13,718 nt of DNA from Patescibacteria group bacterium UBA3291 (GCA_002361595.1 DETJ01000018.1:1-13718); one strand, 5' to 3'; positions 1 to 9,904 are shown, counted from the stretch's first letter. Translations and numbers: made by a program. Notes: generated from the sequence alone by a model not told the origin.

Positions 1-1
1 A

Positions 2-844
2 ATAATTGCTTGGACATTATGGGAATTCTTATGAAATCGATGAATCGGTATAGCATTATTTCTATGATGGATATTGTATTTAGTTATTGGAAAACTATTC
101 GATATTAATGGATTCTACAACGCTAAAAAATTATTTACAAATTGGTTATACATTATATTAATTATCGCATGATTTGGTTATGGTGTTTATGCTGTGCAAG
201 ACGACGCATCTTTAAAACTAATAAAAGATAATGCAGTATCTTATGTACAAGATCGATTCAAATCAGAAAAAGATGATTCTGAATTAGATACATGAGATAT
301 TATATATGTATTTGAGTGAACATGAGAAGTTATTTCAGATATAGAAGATAATACAGAAATATTATATGAAACTTGAATAATCGAAAATGAAGTGGAAAGT
401 GCAGAAGTTGATACTTGAATAGTAGAAAATATTCAGCCAGAAATTGAAATTCAGCCAGAACCAGTAGTGGAAAGCCAAATTCCTTCTTTATCTGAGGAAG
501 AAGCTAAAAAACAGGTAACTATGTGAGAAGCTATCAAATCATTAGTTGGATGATCTACATTATCTACCAAAACTAACGTATCATTCAAATATGTTTCCAA
601 GTCAAATGAGTTGTATCCATATTTCAAAACTGCACAAGAAAGATGGATGATATGAACAGATACAGATCCAAGTAAATTAGTTTCATGTGATACATATATA
701 ACTATGAAATGAATTCGAGAATGACGAGATGTAGGAAGTTATTCAAAAGCTAACGTTAAAGCAGTGTATTGGAATAAAGCAGCAGAATTATGAAAATTAA
801 ACGGATGTGAAAAATGAAAATATGTAACTAGATGAAATTTATAG
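2..844 (+). CDS. Membrane protein with SLH-like C-terminal region (5' partial)
   Basis: The frame is open from the window edge, so the N-terminus is missing; 280 residues are visible and it ends in TAG. Many in-frame UGA codons must be read as Gly. The visible part starts with two or three hydrophobic segments (about residues 1-10, 16-34 and 47-65). An acidic, low-complexity linker follows (about 85-170), rich in Glu, Ile and Pro with repeats such as EIEIQPEP. The C-terminal part (about 174-280) looks like S-layer-homology modules: TMGEAIKSLV, then YPYFKTAQERWMIGTDTD, then a second partial unit ending KYVTRGNL, where VTR matches the usual SLH VTRAE spot. An envelope role is an inference; the SLH match is weak and made by eye. 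The gene is followed at once by a hairpin terminator and converges on the ABC-F gene. Confidence 0.75.
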
Positions 845-861
845 TCAATTCTCAAAATATC

Positions 862-890
862 AAAAATCCTCCAAATCGGAGGATTTTTTT
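862..890. terminator. Hairpin terminator between convergent genes
   Basis: An 11-bp perfect inverted repeat (AAAAATCCTCC at 862-872, GGAGGATTTTT at 878-888) with a 5-nt loop and T-run lies between the convergent stops at 844 and 904. Its symmetry suggests it can work on both strands. Confidence 0.85.
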
Positions 891-903
891 ATTAAAATAA
901 TTC

Positions 904-2805
904 CTATCATTTCCAACAGCTACTTTCCAATTCCTGGAATCCTCTCTGTAAATCGTGAAATACGGTTAAACGATTATCCCATATTCACCAGAGCATATTT
1001 GATGTTCATTCCAGAAAATCTCTATCATGAGAAACGATTAATGTTACTCAGTTAAATCACTCCAACATCATTTTAATAGTTTCTTTTGAACCCAGATCTA
1101 AGTGATTTGTTGGTTCGTCCATTATGATTATATGTGGTTTTTGTAACAACATTTTGGTTACTGCAACTTTTGCCATTTCTCCTCACGAAAGTGATGAAAC
1201 TTTATGGTCCATCTTTTCCACATCTATCTTCAAAGTTCACAAAAAGGCTCTTGCATCTTGGTAAGATATTCCAACTCACATTACAGCTTCTATTACAGTA
1301 TCATTCGGATGTAAATCATCAAAAACTTGAGAATATGAACCAATACGTAATTCAGGATGAACTTTTACAGATCAATGTAAAGGAGAAATCTGACCAAGAA
1401 TTGTCTTTATCAAAGTCGTTTTTCAGATTCAGTTTTTTCATATTATTCAGATATGCATTTCTTTTGTGATTTCGATTTTATTCGGCAAAGTAACCAATTC
1501 TTTTCAAGGATATCACACAGTCAATCACTCAATCTGCATAATCAGATTTGGCAATCTTTGTGAAAGTTTGAAATTGATTTTCTTTGGATCGGATTCTATT
1601 TCTGGAGCTTCGATTCTCTCAATCTTATCCAACATTTTTATCCTACTCTGGACCTGTGCAGCTTTACTTGCTTTATAACGAAACTTAGTAATAAAGGCTT
1701 CCTGTTGCTGCAAATATTTCTGCTGTGCTACATAATTTTTATGCTGAATCTCTAAATTTTTCTCTTTCTGACGTAAATAATCTGAATAATTTCATTCGTA
1801 AAGATGGAGTTTTTTCTGGCTAATTTCTACCACACGATTGAAACATGAATTCAAAAACTTTTTGTCATGAGAAATACATATCAAAGTCTTTCACCACAGT
1901 TCACAAAAACGTTGTAAGAAAAAGATTCATTCAATATCCAAGTGATTTGTCGGTTCATCTAGTAATAATAAATCTACTTCTTGAATTAGGAATTTTGCTA
2001 TTTGAAGTTTAGTTTGTTCTCATCATGATAGCTGTTTAATTCTGAAATTAAGCATAGCCTTTGAAAATCAGAAATATTTCAAAATTTCAATCTGCATTCA
2101 TCGTTTTTGATATCCATTTTCTTTTCTTAAAAAATCTTGTAATTTGTTTTGTTCTTCAATCAATACGTGATGGTCAGATTCACCATCAATTAATAATTTC
2201 TCAATTTCATCTAATCTTTCCATAGCCAATTTAATATCTGGGAAACAAGTTTTCATTTCCTCTTCTACCGTATGTTCATCATTTGCCCAAAATAAATCCT
2301 GAGAAAGATATCATATTTTTACTCAATCAGCAATTTCAATCATTCAAAATCCTGACTCTTCTTTTCATATCAACATTTTCAAAAGTGTAGATTTTCCACT
2401 TCCATTTTTTCATATCAAAGCTACTTCATCTCCAAAACGCAACTGCAAATTCGCATCATCAAAAAGAATTGTCTTTCAGATTTGCTTATCTAAGTGATGG
2501 ATTTTGATTATATAATCCTTCTTCGCTCGACTTCTTTCCTGAAAATATTGCTTTGGAATAGATTGTAAAGGTGACATACTAGGCTGGATATCTTCTAATT
2601 TAGGTTCTTCATCAGCAAACAAATCAATTTCAAAAAACTTACTTAAATACTTTTTCAGACTTTTAATTTTTGTTTCTTCTTTTGTAGGTTTATTAAACTT
2701 CAAAAGATAGTCTGAACATAATTCATAGACTTCTGTGTATGTTAAATCGGGATTTAGTTCCAATATTTTAGTTATCGATTCATCAATTGCTTCTTCAAGT
2801 GTCAT
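904..2805 (-). CDS. ABC-F family ATPase (Uup/EttA-like) with N-terminal extension
   Basis: 633 residues with UGA read as Gly, ending in TAG. It holds two ABC ATPase domains in tandem. Domain 1 has Walker A GKNGSGKST (132-140), LSGGE (259-263), Walker B LLLLDEPTNHLD and SHDKKFL. Domain 2 has Walker A GKNGIGKTT (456-464), LSGGE (539-543), Walker B IIIMDEPTNHLD and SHDRDFL. The charged linker between them (YEGNYSDYLRQKEK onward) is the ABC-F interdomain linker, and there are no membrane segments. ABC-F proteins bind the ribosomal E site and act in translation or antibiotic protection; the subgroup is not clear here. Residues 1 to about 95 form an extra mostly helical, acidic N-terminal region before the first ABC strand, which most ABC-F proteins lack. 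The start lies 8 nt after the upstream transporter stop, so the two are probably co-transcribed. Confidence 0.93.
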
Positions 2806-2813
2806 TCTTTACA

Positions 2814-4505
2814 TTATTTCATAAAACTGGTCATATTTTCCTTAAAATATTTTATCTCATCAGGTCCTGCATTATATAGTTCCATCGCATGTAATAAATC
2901 TTTACAAGACTGTACAAAATAACGCCTAGTCTGAATTAATGCTGTCAAAGGGATATCATCATTTTTGTGAGGACGAAGCTGTGCTAAATATTCATCGTTC
3001 TCTTTTTGTAATAGCTCCAGCATTTCCTGTGCGTCAGACAATGCTTTTTTGCTATCGAAACGCTGATATAGATGCAAAATCACACCATAAAATTTTAGTA
3101 CCATTTCACGAGTAGCTTCGTAATCTTTCTGTAAATTGTCACTACTACTTCGTTGCCAATCTTCGATATGTGTCCATACATCTTTGATAGTTTTACAAGA
3201 ATCTCATATAGCTAATACACTTTGGTATAATTCGGAGTTTTCTTGACTCTTTTCTGATACAGGTAATCAGATTAAAAATTCCAATAATTCATTCTGAATA
3301 AATTTTACATCACGATAAACTTTAGATAAATCATTTTTATCAAAATCTCATTTAAATGATAGGGTAGTGGCTAGTTCTTCTTGTGTAGTTTCTCAATTAC
3401 TTATTCAAATAGGAGAGAAATCCCAAACGTTTAGATTATATTTTATTCCATTCCAGAATAACAAAAGCATGTCTTGTTTTACAGCTAATTGTGCAACTGT
3501 AGGATCCAAGTCTTCAACATTAAATATTTTTTGAACTGCGAGTTTGATAGTCTGTTTTGACTCTTTGATAATCTTCTCTAATAATTTAGCAGCAGGCGAT
3601 ACTAATGGAACAAATACTAAACAGAATATAGTACGCCAAATAAAATATATTAATGTAAACGATATCACAGTTCATAGATTTTGCTGAAATTCCTCATAGA
3701 ATACCATAATTAGAGGTAAACAAAGTATTCACATTACAGATGCAATTAGATTGAAACATACATGTCGAAGCGCTACTTGCTTTTTTGCCGCTACTTTATT
3801 TGATCATATCGCTCACAATACTATTGTAATGGTGGATCCTAAATATGTAGAAAATGCCATTGCAAACGCAGCTTCTGGAGGTAGAATCCCAGCAGACACC
3901 ATAGCCAGAGATATGATAAACATTAGACTTCCCGATTGAACTAATATGGTCAATAATAATCAAATTCAGAAGAATATCCACGAGCTCATCTGTGTATATT
4001 CGGTGAAATCAACCATCTCAGTAACAAAAGCTAGTCAGTCTTTCATTAGAGAAAATGCTAAAAATATGATACCGAAACTAAACAAAAATTTACTTATTAT
4101 TACGACCTTGCTTCGACGAGTTAGAAAAGCTAATCAGATTGCACCAAGAAATACCAATGGTAAAGCCAACATAGAAACATTCAAACTTAATCATACAATT
4201 CACAAAACTGAACTAGTAATCATAGTACCAATGTTAGATCAAAGAATAACAGCTAATGCTGACGCAAGAGAAAGAATACCTGTTCATACAAAAGCGAGCA
4301 CAAGCACAGAAACAACATTTGAACTTTGTAATATTGTAGTGATTAAGATTCAACTTCAAAAAGATTTGAGAACGGATGATGTAAATTTTTTCAATAAATT
4401 TTTAAATCATCCATTCGTTACAGAGGAAACAGCTTGTTCTAAATATCACATTCAAAATAGAAAAAATCCAAGTCATCATATGAACTGTAATATTCATTCT
4501 ACCAT
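2814..4505 (-). CDS. Na/Pi-cotransporter family protein with PhoU-like C-terminal domain
   Basis: 563 residues, ending in TAA, with many UGA-Gly codons. The N-terminal half (about 1-300) is a membrane domain with the inverted duplication typical of the Na/Pi-cotransporter family: first copy QSSN (60-63) followed by GSNIGT (89-94), second copy QSGS (190-193) followed by STYLGSTIT (219-227). The QSS and GSNIGT signatures mark the substrate and sodium site in this family. The C-terminal half (about 300-563) is soluble and helical, as in family members that carry a PhoU-like domain. Expected role: sodium-coupled anion, probably phosphate, transport at the cytoplasmic membrane; substrate not proven. 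I chose the ATG at 4503-4505; an in-frame TTG at 4533-4535, just inside a TAA, would add ten residues. It is first in a two-gene unit with the ABC-F gene. Confidence 0.88.
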
Positions 4506-4623
4506 TAATGCGAATTTGACGATAAAACTTAACAATTAATTGTAGTTATCCAATATTAAAATGCAAGCAAGACAATATTTGTAATAACAATTACATAGTA
4601 TCTACAAAATATTTCGTTTTTTA

Positions 4624-4651
4624 TTGTTTTTAATTTTTATATACATAATAT
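4624..4651 (+). promoter_or_regulatory. Possible promoter of htpX
   Basis: TTGTTT (4624-4629) and TAATAT (4646-4651) are 16 bp apart in the 180-bp region between the divergent transporter and htpX genes. The area is so AT-rich that chance matches are likely. Confidence 0.3.
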
Positions 4652-4686
4652 TTTATCGCTAATTTACATAAAAATTCCAAATAACA

Positions 4687-5673
4687 ATGGTTGGATATCA
4701 ATGAATGCAAAGTTTTAAGGCAGAGAATCAAAGAAAAACAGTTTTATTATTAATCTCATTCCCTGTATTTTTAGTCTTAATATTTTGGGTAGTTTTGACA
4801 TTATTTTTTACAAATACAGGTTCATGGAGTGAGTGATGGGATTTAACTTTACAATACATTCCATTAGTTATGCTGGGTGTGATTGCTTGGGGAGCAATAT
4901 CGTTCTATATGCAGAAAGATATTATGTTTTGACTCTCTGGGGCTAAAGCTATTACAAGAAAAGATAATCCTGAAGTGTATAATATAGTGGAAAATCTTTG
5001 TATCTCAAAATGAATTCCAATGCCAAAGATTGCTATAATGGATGAACCATGAATGAATGCATTTGCTACTTGATGGAAGAAAAATGATTCATGGATAGCT
5101 TTTACATCAGGATTATTAGAGAATCTTGATAAAAGAGAAATTGAAGCAGTAGCGGGTCATGAACTTACACATTTGATAAATAATGATTCTATGCTGATGT
5201 ATGTGGCGTATGTGTTCGTTTGAGTAGTGAGTTTAGCAGGGCAATATTTATTAAGGAGTCAGCTTTATGGCTCTAGCTCTTCTAGTTCTTCCGAGAATAA
5301 TCAAAAAAGCTGAATGGGAATGGCTGTATTTTGAATAGCATTTTTGGCTTTAGGATATTTATTCTACCCATTGATAAGATTGGCAATTTCACGTAAAAGA
5401 GAATATATGGCTGATTTATGATCAGTAGAATTGACAAGAGATAATCAGTCAATGATTTCAGCTTTAAGAAAAATATCGACTAATTCATATGTATCTAAAG
5501 CTAATGACTCAATTTCATCGTTTTTTATAGCTGAGCCTAGAATCTGAGGTATAAATAAAGCTAAAGAAAAAATGAGAAGTCATGCAGTGATAAAAACGGA
5601 AAGAAAAAAAACATCGATACGGGATTCTCATCCAAGTATCGACGATAGAATTGCTAAATTACAAAATTATTAA
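4687..5673 (+). CDS. htpX: HtpX-like membrane zinc metalloprotease
   Basis: 328 residues, M48 family, ending in TAA. Two N-terminal membrane segments (about 19-42 and 57-75) precede a catalytic domain. MDEPGMNAFATGW (118-130) is a hallmark of the family. The zinc site is H158-E159-L-T-H162 within AGHELTHL; the third ligand is probably E239 in SRKREYMADLGS. More hydrophobic segments follow at about 170-190 and 210-232. HtpX degrades misfolded membrane proteins in envelope stress response. UGA encodes the Gly in DEPGMN and ATGW, so the recoding is clear here. A serine-rich run (about 196-202) sits in the loop after the second hydrophobic group. The gene converges on the next one with only 6 nt between stop codons and no clear terminator. 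Confidence 0.95.
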
Positions 5674-5679
5674 AATATT

Positions 5680-6063
5680 TTAATATCTTCATTTTTTCTT
5701 TAATTTAATATCTTCACTTCTTCTTTCTTTAATTCTTCTTAAATTTATCTTTTTCCAATCCATATAATTCAACTTACGCTCGATAAGATATAAATAAGAA
5801 ATGATAATTATAACAATTTCAGCAATAGTAAGGTATACTAAAATTGGATATCTAAATTGAGCTATTCACAATAAACAGAATATCAATGAGGATGTTAGTT
5901 GAAATGAGTAATTTGAGTTCCTATCGTATCACAAAATTTCTGCATCTTCTTTGGACATTCATGGTATAAATGCTATAAAATTTCATATACCATTTGCACT
6001 ATATACTGTAATTAGCGCTCGAAGTAAGATGTTGAACCATAATTGTTCCATAGGTAAATCCAT
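5680..6063 (-). CDS. Small integral membrane protein of unknown function
   Basis: 127 residues with UGA as Gly, ending in TAA. I do not recognise the family. It has about three hydrophobic stretches: one near residues 10-35 (ILLRALITVY then NFIAFIPG), one near 56-66, and a long one near 72-90 (YLTIAEIVIIIISYLYL). A strongly basic C-terminal tail follows (KKINLRRIKERRSEDIKLKKK). By the positive-inside rule this tail should be cytoplasmic. The gene lies 36 nt downstream of the sortase on the same strand and probably shares its transcript, which hints at a joint role in surface protein processing, but that is only context. A second Met at residue 5 is a possible alternative start. Confidence 0.8.
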
Positions 6064-6099
6064 TTTGTTTTTGTTTAATATATAAATTATTGATTATAA

Positions 6100-6927
6100 T
6101 TATATTCTTTCAGCAAAAATCATCATTCTTTTGTCAATTCTTCAAATTGGATAGCATCACATTAGTGTAATGTATTCTTTTCATTCTTCTCCAAAATTAA
6201 CATAAGTATTGTTTACATCTCTAGGTCTAACCACTACAGTTTTTAATACTTTATATTCATATAATACTCCATCCCATACGACCTGAATTTTATCATTTTC
6301 TTTTAATTGAGGTATATTACGAAATACTGTTCAGTATGGATTCTTTTTCCAGTATTCCTGAGAAGTGTGTCCAAAGAAGAAAGCATTTCATTCTTCTCCA
6401 GGATTAGGAGTAGTTGGATATTTTACCACTCAATTTTCTAAATCTGAATCAAAGCTAGTTTCAGTCCAATCTTTATTGGAAGATAAACTACTTTCTACTA
6501 AAGGGACATCCAGATTGATAGCAGGGATAATAAGTCTATTTGTTGGAGGTAGTAGATTAAAAGAAAAATCATAACTATCCAAATTCTGCTGTAAATAATG
6601 ATCCATATCAGTAGCTACTTCCTGCTGCATAGAAACAATTCCTCCATATTGTTCAACTAAATTTTCAACCTTTTCGGCAGATCAATGGTTTCGATCAAAA
6701 GATGAGTTCATAATGTCTTCTGAAATTCCATATACTTCATTAGGAGAAATACGATCATTGATATTATCTATTACTAATTGAGCATTTGTGATTAGATATG
6801 TTCACAAGAAAAGAACCGTAAAAATAAGTCCAAGTACCTTTAATTCCTTGAAAATTTTTGAAAATTTATAAAATTTACTTTTAGGTTGAGTTAGTACATA
6901 TTCGAGATCTTCTAAAGTCTGGTACAT
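6100..6927 (-). CDS. Sortase family transpeptidase
   Basis: 275 residues, ending in TAA. A short cytoplasmic N-terminus is followed by one membrane anchor (about 30-48, VLGLIFTVLFLGTYLIT), then an extracellular linker and a sortase beta-barrel domain (about 120-275). Visible motifs are RLIIPAINLDVPLVE at the domain start, FFFGHTS with the catalytic His (H187), and TLMGCYPIG with the nucleophile Cys (C258). The catalytic Arg is probably R267 in KRMMIFAER. Sortases cleave sorting signals and join surface proteins to the wall or to each other. The length and N-terminal anchor resemble class D/E-type enzymes, but I do not assign a class. No LPxTG-type substrate was seen in the window. A good promoter lies 32 nt upstream (6959-6987), and the small membrane gene downstream is probably co-transcribed. 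Confidence 0.93.
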
Positions 6928-6958
6928 TCAAATAATTACTATGAATATAAACTAACTA

Positions 6959-6987
6959 ATTATATCCCTAAAAGCGAAAAAATGCAA
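6959..6987 (-). promoter_or_regulatory. Sortase promoter (sigma70-like)
   Basis: On the minus strand, TTGCAT (6982-6987) and a perfect TATAAT (6959-6964) are 17 bp apart. The predicted start point gives a leader of about 25 nt before the sortase ATG. The rest of 6988-7204 holds only a terminator (7093-7126) and AT-rich spacer in which I see no gene. Confidence 0.7.
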
Positions 6988-7092
6988 AAAATCGGGTACT
7001 TTTTACCAAGATTTTTCATCCAATTTGGGAAAATCAAATATTTTTTATTGACTTAATGAAATTTGTAGTAGTTTTTGATAACTTTTGGTTAT

Positions 7093-7126
7093 AAAAAACC
7101 AACATTTTTTGTGTCGGTTTATTTTT
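7093..7126 (-). terminator. Rho-independent terminator of the 7205-9812 cluster
   Basis: Inverted repeat at 7096-7105 and 7111-7120. On the minus-strand RNA nine pairs form, one of them G-U, followed by a run of U. On the plus strand the same site has an A-C mismatch, so the minus orientation fits better. It lies about 80 nt beyond the last stop of the minus-strand cluster. Confidence 0.7.
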
Positions 7127-7204
7127 GATATTATTCTCAAATTTATATTTAGCTATTTATCTAGAAAGTTTCAAGATTTATTCAGTGAGAGATAAATCCC
7201 CTCT

Positions 7205-7957
7205 TTAAATTTTAAAGGCACTTTCAATATCAACAAAATATTTTTTAGGATCACCTGCATCTATATAGATTAATATTCCATCACCATTTTCCAAATAGTG
7301 AGGGACATCAAATCTAGTTTTCTTACTTTTATATTTTTCTCATGTTTCATCGGACTGTGCAAATATTTGGTATCTCATGGTATCATCTCTTAAGAATCAC
7401 TTTCAGCTTTTTTTAATTTCAAAGATCTTTCACTTAATACATTTACCGTAAACCTTCAGTTTCTTTAACTCTGAATATTTTACATACTTCCACAGTTTTA
7501 TAGCTTGAGTTATAAGGATAAGAATTCATCAAGCTCAGAATAGTATCAACTCTTTTGCTCATTCTTTATTGTCAGATGCGATTAAAACATAACCTGTGAG
7601 TGAGATACTTCATACAACGATATAAAACCATATATGCTTTTTTTCTCTACTTTCTTGAATTTCAAAGTCCTTTATTATTTTATTTCTCAGTTCTTTTTGC
7701 CTATCTTTTTCATTCAACTTATCCATTTTATTTTCCCATTGTTGTGCTCACAAAACTATAAAAAAAAGCACTATTCATCAAAATATGAGAATTAATGGGC
7801 TAAATATTCAAAAATCAATATTAACAAAAGCCGAGAATCAGTTAGATATTCAAGTATAAACACGGTAAAAATAAAGGATAAATCACGATAGAATTACAAA
7901 TATAGGTAACAGAATTAAATATTTTAGGGTTCGAGGTTCGTAATCTACATTTTTCAT
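7205..7957 (-). CDS. Four-segment membrane protein of unknown function
   Basis: 250 residues, ending in TAA, UGA as Gly. Hydrophobic segments lie at about 12-31, 51-71, 109-127 and 137-154. Segments 2 and 3 are separated by a charged, probably coiled loop (QWENKMDKLNEKDRQKE, about 73-107). A basic C-terminal soluble domain (about 160-250) contains KVYGKCIKGKIFEIK and ends GDPKKYFVDIESAFKI. The last part recalls small beta domains at the C-terminus of DUF3592-like membrane proteins, but that is a loose resemblance. It is the last gene of the minus-strand cluster, 32 nt after the HIT gene, and is followed by a terminator. Function unknown. Confidence 0.8.
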
Positions 7958-7989
7958 TATATTAACTTTTTACTAAAATAAACAATAAT

Positions 7990-8454
7990 TTAATTTAGAG
8001 CAGCTCAATTAGTGATTTGAACCTGAATTTTTCATAATTCTTCCATATCTGCCTGATCTCACATTTGAGTAGTCAAAAATCATGGATATTTATCAAAGAA
8101 TACATGTCATGGACATTCATTTACTTCCCAATCTTCACCTAATCCATACATTGGATAAAGTTTCAAATGTAGGTGGTTTACACCCATTCCTTCCATAATC
8201 ATTCATACACGTTGAACTTTCAGACTTTTTTTGAGCATATCAATTACTTCTTTTGTGGCAGACATTAATCTTTTATAAAAATCTGCATCATCAATTTCAA
8301 ATAAATCTGAATCGTAATGCTTTTTTGGAATAACTAATGTTTGTCATTTTACATTTGGCATGATGTCTAGAAATGCCATAAATTCATCATTTTCCCAGAT
8401 TTTAAAACATGGAGATTCTCCATTAGCAATTTTACAGAAAATACAGTCAGACAT
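7990..8454 (-). CDS. HIT-family nucleotide-binding protein with altered histidine triad
   Basis: 154 residues, ending in TAA. The N-terminus DCIFCKIANGESP and the segment ENDEFMAFLDIMPNVKGQTLVIPKKH are characteristic of HINT-type HIT proteins, small cytosolic hydrolases or transferases acting on nucleotide phosphate bonds. The usual His-x-His-x-His motif appears as H94-L-H96-L-K98 (NHLHLKLYP): the central, catalytic His is kept but the third is Lys. A 50-residue tail after the motif (GEDWEVNECPGHVFFDKYPGFLTTQ) is longer than in minimal HINT proteins. UGA encodes Gly at conserved places such as VKGQTL. It lies 25 nt after the 138-residue gene and 32 nt before the membrane protein gene, so is probably part of one operon. 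Confidence 0.9.
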
Positions 8455-8479
8455 GATTATATTATTTAGTAAATAAATA

Positions 8480-8896
8480 TTAACAAAATATTAATTCACA
8501 GTTGTGATTTTTTGCCCAATCTTGAATGATTTTTTTGTTGTTGTTTGCAAGGCTAGCAAAACTTATAGAATCTAGGATAAACAAGCTGTTTTCATCATTA
8601 TTTTTTCACTCAATTATTCAATTTAACACATAGATAGAAGATTCCTTACTTTTTGAAATGTTTCTATCACTTGTGATATCTCATGTAGCTAAGAAATCAT
8701 CAAGTGAAATCTTTTCATTCAGTAAATCTTCATAAACTTCGAAAATAAATCAGACTTTGTGTGCAATTTTCAGATTTTTATTTCATCTTTCTTCTAATTT
8801 TTTGGCTGTAGCTGATAATTTTTTCTTTTCTTCAATGATAAAATCATCGTCATCAGGTCGGAGTAATTCAAGTAATAAATCAAAATATTTTTGCAT
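8480..8896 (-). CDS. Unknown 138-residue soluble protein in the suf-like operon
   Basis: 138 residues, ending in TAA, UGA as Gly. I do not recognise it. The first half is helical and charged (LLLELLRPDDDDFIIEEKKK, then KKLEERGNKNLKIAHKV). The second half has SIYVLNGIIEG and SLFILDSISFASLANNNKK and a C-terminal HNCELIFC with two Cys, the last being the final residue. There are no membrane segments. Its start is 2 nt after the SufB/D-like stop, so translation is very likely coupled. This suggests a linked role, for example as a partner of the scaffold, but nothing in the sequence proves it. Confidence 0.8.
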
Positions 8897-8898
8897 AT

Positions 8899-9519
8899 TT
8901 ATTGTAACATAGAATAAAATTCTTCTTTTCATTTCTCATCCAGTCATAATTTATCCACAATTTGCTCTGAATATGAATTGATAATCATATTTATAGCTTT
9001 TTCTGGTGATAATCCACGACTTTGCATATAGAATAATCTCTCTGGATTGATACGTTGAATTTTGGCTCAATGGGATGCTTTGACATCAGGGGAGTCGACT
9101 CTAAGTCATGGGATGAGTGAAATATATTTTGCATTTCAAAGAAGGAGAGTTTCCTCATAAAGTTTAGCATCGACATTTTTGATTCCACTCTCAATATGTA
9201 AATTCCCATCCAAAGTAATCGATGCATTGTCTGAAGCTAAAGCGATGACGTTAATTCAGACTTTTGTATTGTTTGCTTTAAAATTTGTAATTATATCTAG
9301 TTTTACAGTTTGACTTTCAATAGCAGGGATTAGGAAATAGCATTCGACGTTCGCATTCTCATTCTGGATATCAAAATTGAACGAAATCTGACTATTCTTA
9401 ATCACAGCTCAAAATTTAATATTCGAATCAAAATCTGGAATAATCTGAAAAATATCTTCATCGTTTTCATATTTACGCAAAATATTTTTTTCAGATTTTT
9501 TCCATATTATTTTTTGCAT
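8899..9519 (-). CDS. Short SufB/SufD-like Fe-S assembly scaffold protein
   Basis: 206 residues, ending in TAA. The C-terminal part (about 138-190) carries the SufBD core signature: PGLRVDSPDVKASHGAKIQ, then RINPERLFYMQSRGLS, then EKAINMIINSY. The middle part (about 35-135) alternates beta strands (NIKFGAVIKNS, SITLDGNLHIES), as expected for the SufBD beta-helix. SufB and SufD usually have about 420-490 residues, so this is a core-only version with the N-terminal domain missing. H150 in KASHGA matches the conserved His of SufD; the only Cys is C60, so the SufB core Cys is absent. The likely partner is SufC, encoded at 10746-11462 on the other strand. The ATG overlaps the upstream stop by 1 nt and the next gene starts 2 nt after this stop. 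Confidence 0.85.
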
Positions 9520-9812
9520 TATTCGGCTTCATCGCTTGTAAATCAGTATTCTCACTCAATATCTTCGTATCCATTATTGGTTCCAAAAAATCATTCTAAA
9601 TCCTTCATTACATCTTCCTCAAATGTATTTGTATTTTCATAATTTATAGTATTATTTCATGTATCCACAGTTTCTTCCTCGATAGGAGTGTCAGTATTTT
9701 CATAATCAGGTGTCTCTACATTTGGATTTGTATTTCCAAACATAAGCCAAATAACTGCGATTATCGCTAATACTAATACAGTATACAATGCAATTTTTCA
9801 TCGTTTATTCAT
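9519..9812 (-). CDS. Small membrane-anchored acidic protein
   Basis: 97 residues, ending in TAA, UGA as Gly. A basic start (MNKRGK) and one hydrophobic segment (about 7-25, IALYTVLVLAIIAVIWLMF) form a signal anchor. The rest is a highly acidic, Asn/Thr-rich tail (for example NTDTPIEEETVDTGNN) and probably disordered outside the membrane. No known domain is visible. It is the first gene of the minus-strand cluster, and its stop overlaps the SufB/D-like start by one base. It may serve mainly as the leader gene for coupled translation; a link with Fe-S assembly is not evident. A promoter lies 36 nt upstream. Confidence 0.8.
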
Positions 9813-9847
9813 CTTTATTAGAAGTCTAGAAGATAAAATATCACTTA

Positions 9848-9875
9848 ATTATATGATTTCATTTTGTCAATTCAA
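9848..9875 (-). promoter_or_regulatory. Promoter of the SufB/D-like operon
   Basis: On the minus strand, TTGAAT (9870-9875) and perfect TATAAT (9848-9853) are 16 bp apart, with a leader of about 28 nt before the ATG at 9812. A TTGACA just inside is too close to the -10 to be used with it. Confidence 0.65.
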
Positions 9876-9904
9876 ACACTGAATTTTAGTAAGGTGATTT
9901 TAAT

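Noticed and set aside
1134..1713. Plus-strand open frames inside the ABC-F gene
   Set aside because: They lie opposite the second ABC domain (Walker A, LSGGE), which is unbroken on the minus strand with UGA as Gly.
4533..4535. TTG as start of the Na/Pi-cotransporter
   Set aside because: ATG at 4503-4505 leaves a complete first membrane segment; TTG directly after a stop adds only ten residues. It cannot be excluded.
3751..4539. Long plus-strand open frames opposite the transporter
   Set aside because: They are antisense to the Na/Pi-cotransporter, whose minus-strand translation shows clear family motifs. The plus-strand proteins show no recognisable domain.
4687..5673. htpX as a pseudogene with many stops
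   Set aside because: All apparent stops are UGA, and they fall on conserved glycines; this is recoding and not decay.
5676..5717. Direct repeat TTTAATATCTTCA near the htpX end
   Set aside because: It lies in the low-complexity, Lys-rich end of the small membrane protein gene and is explained by coding bias.
7048..7053. Plus-strand TTGACT as a promoter
   Set aside because: No -10 box at 16-18 bp and no plus-strand gene follows.
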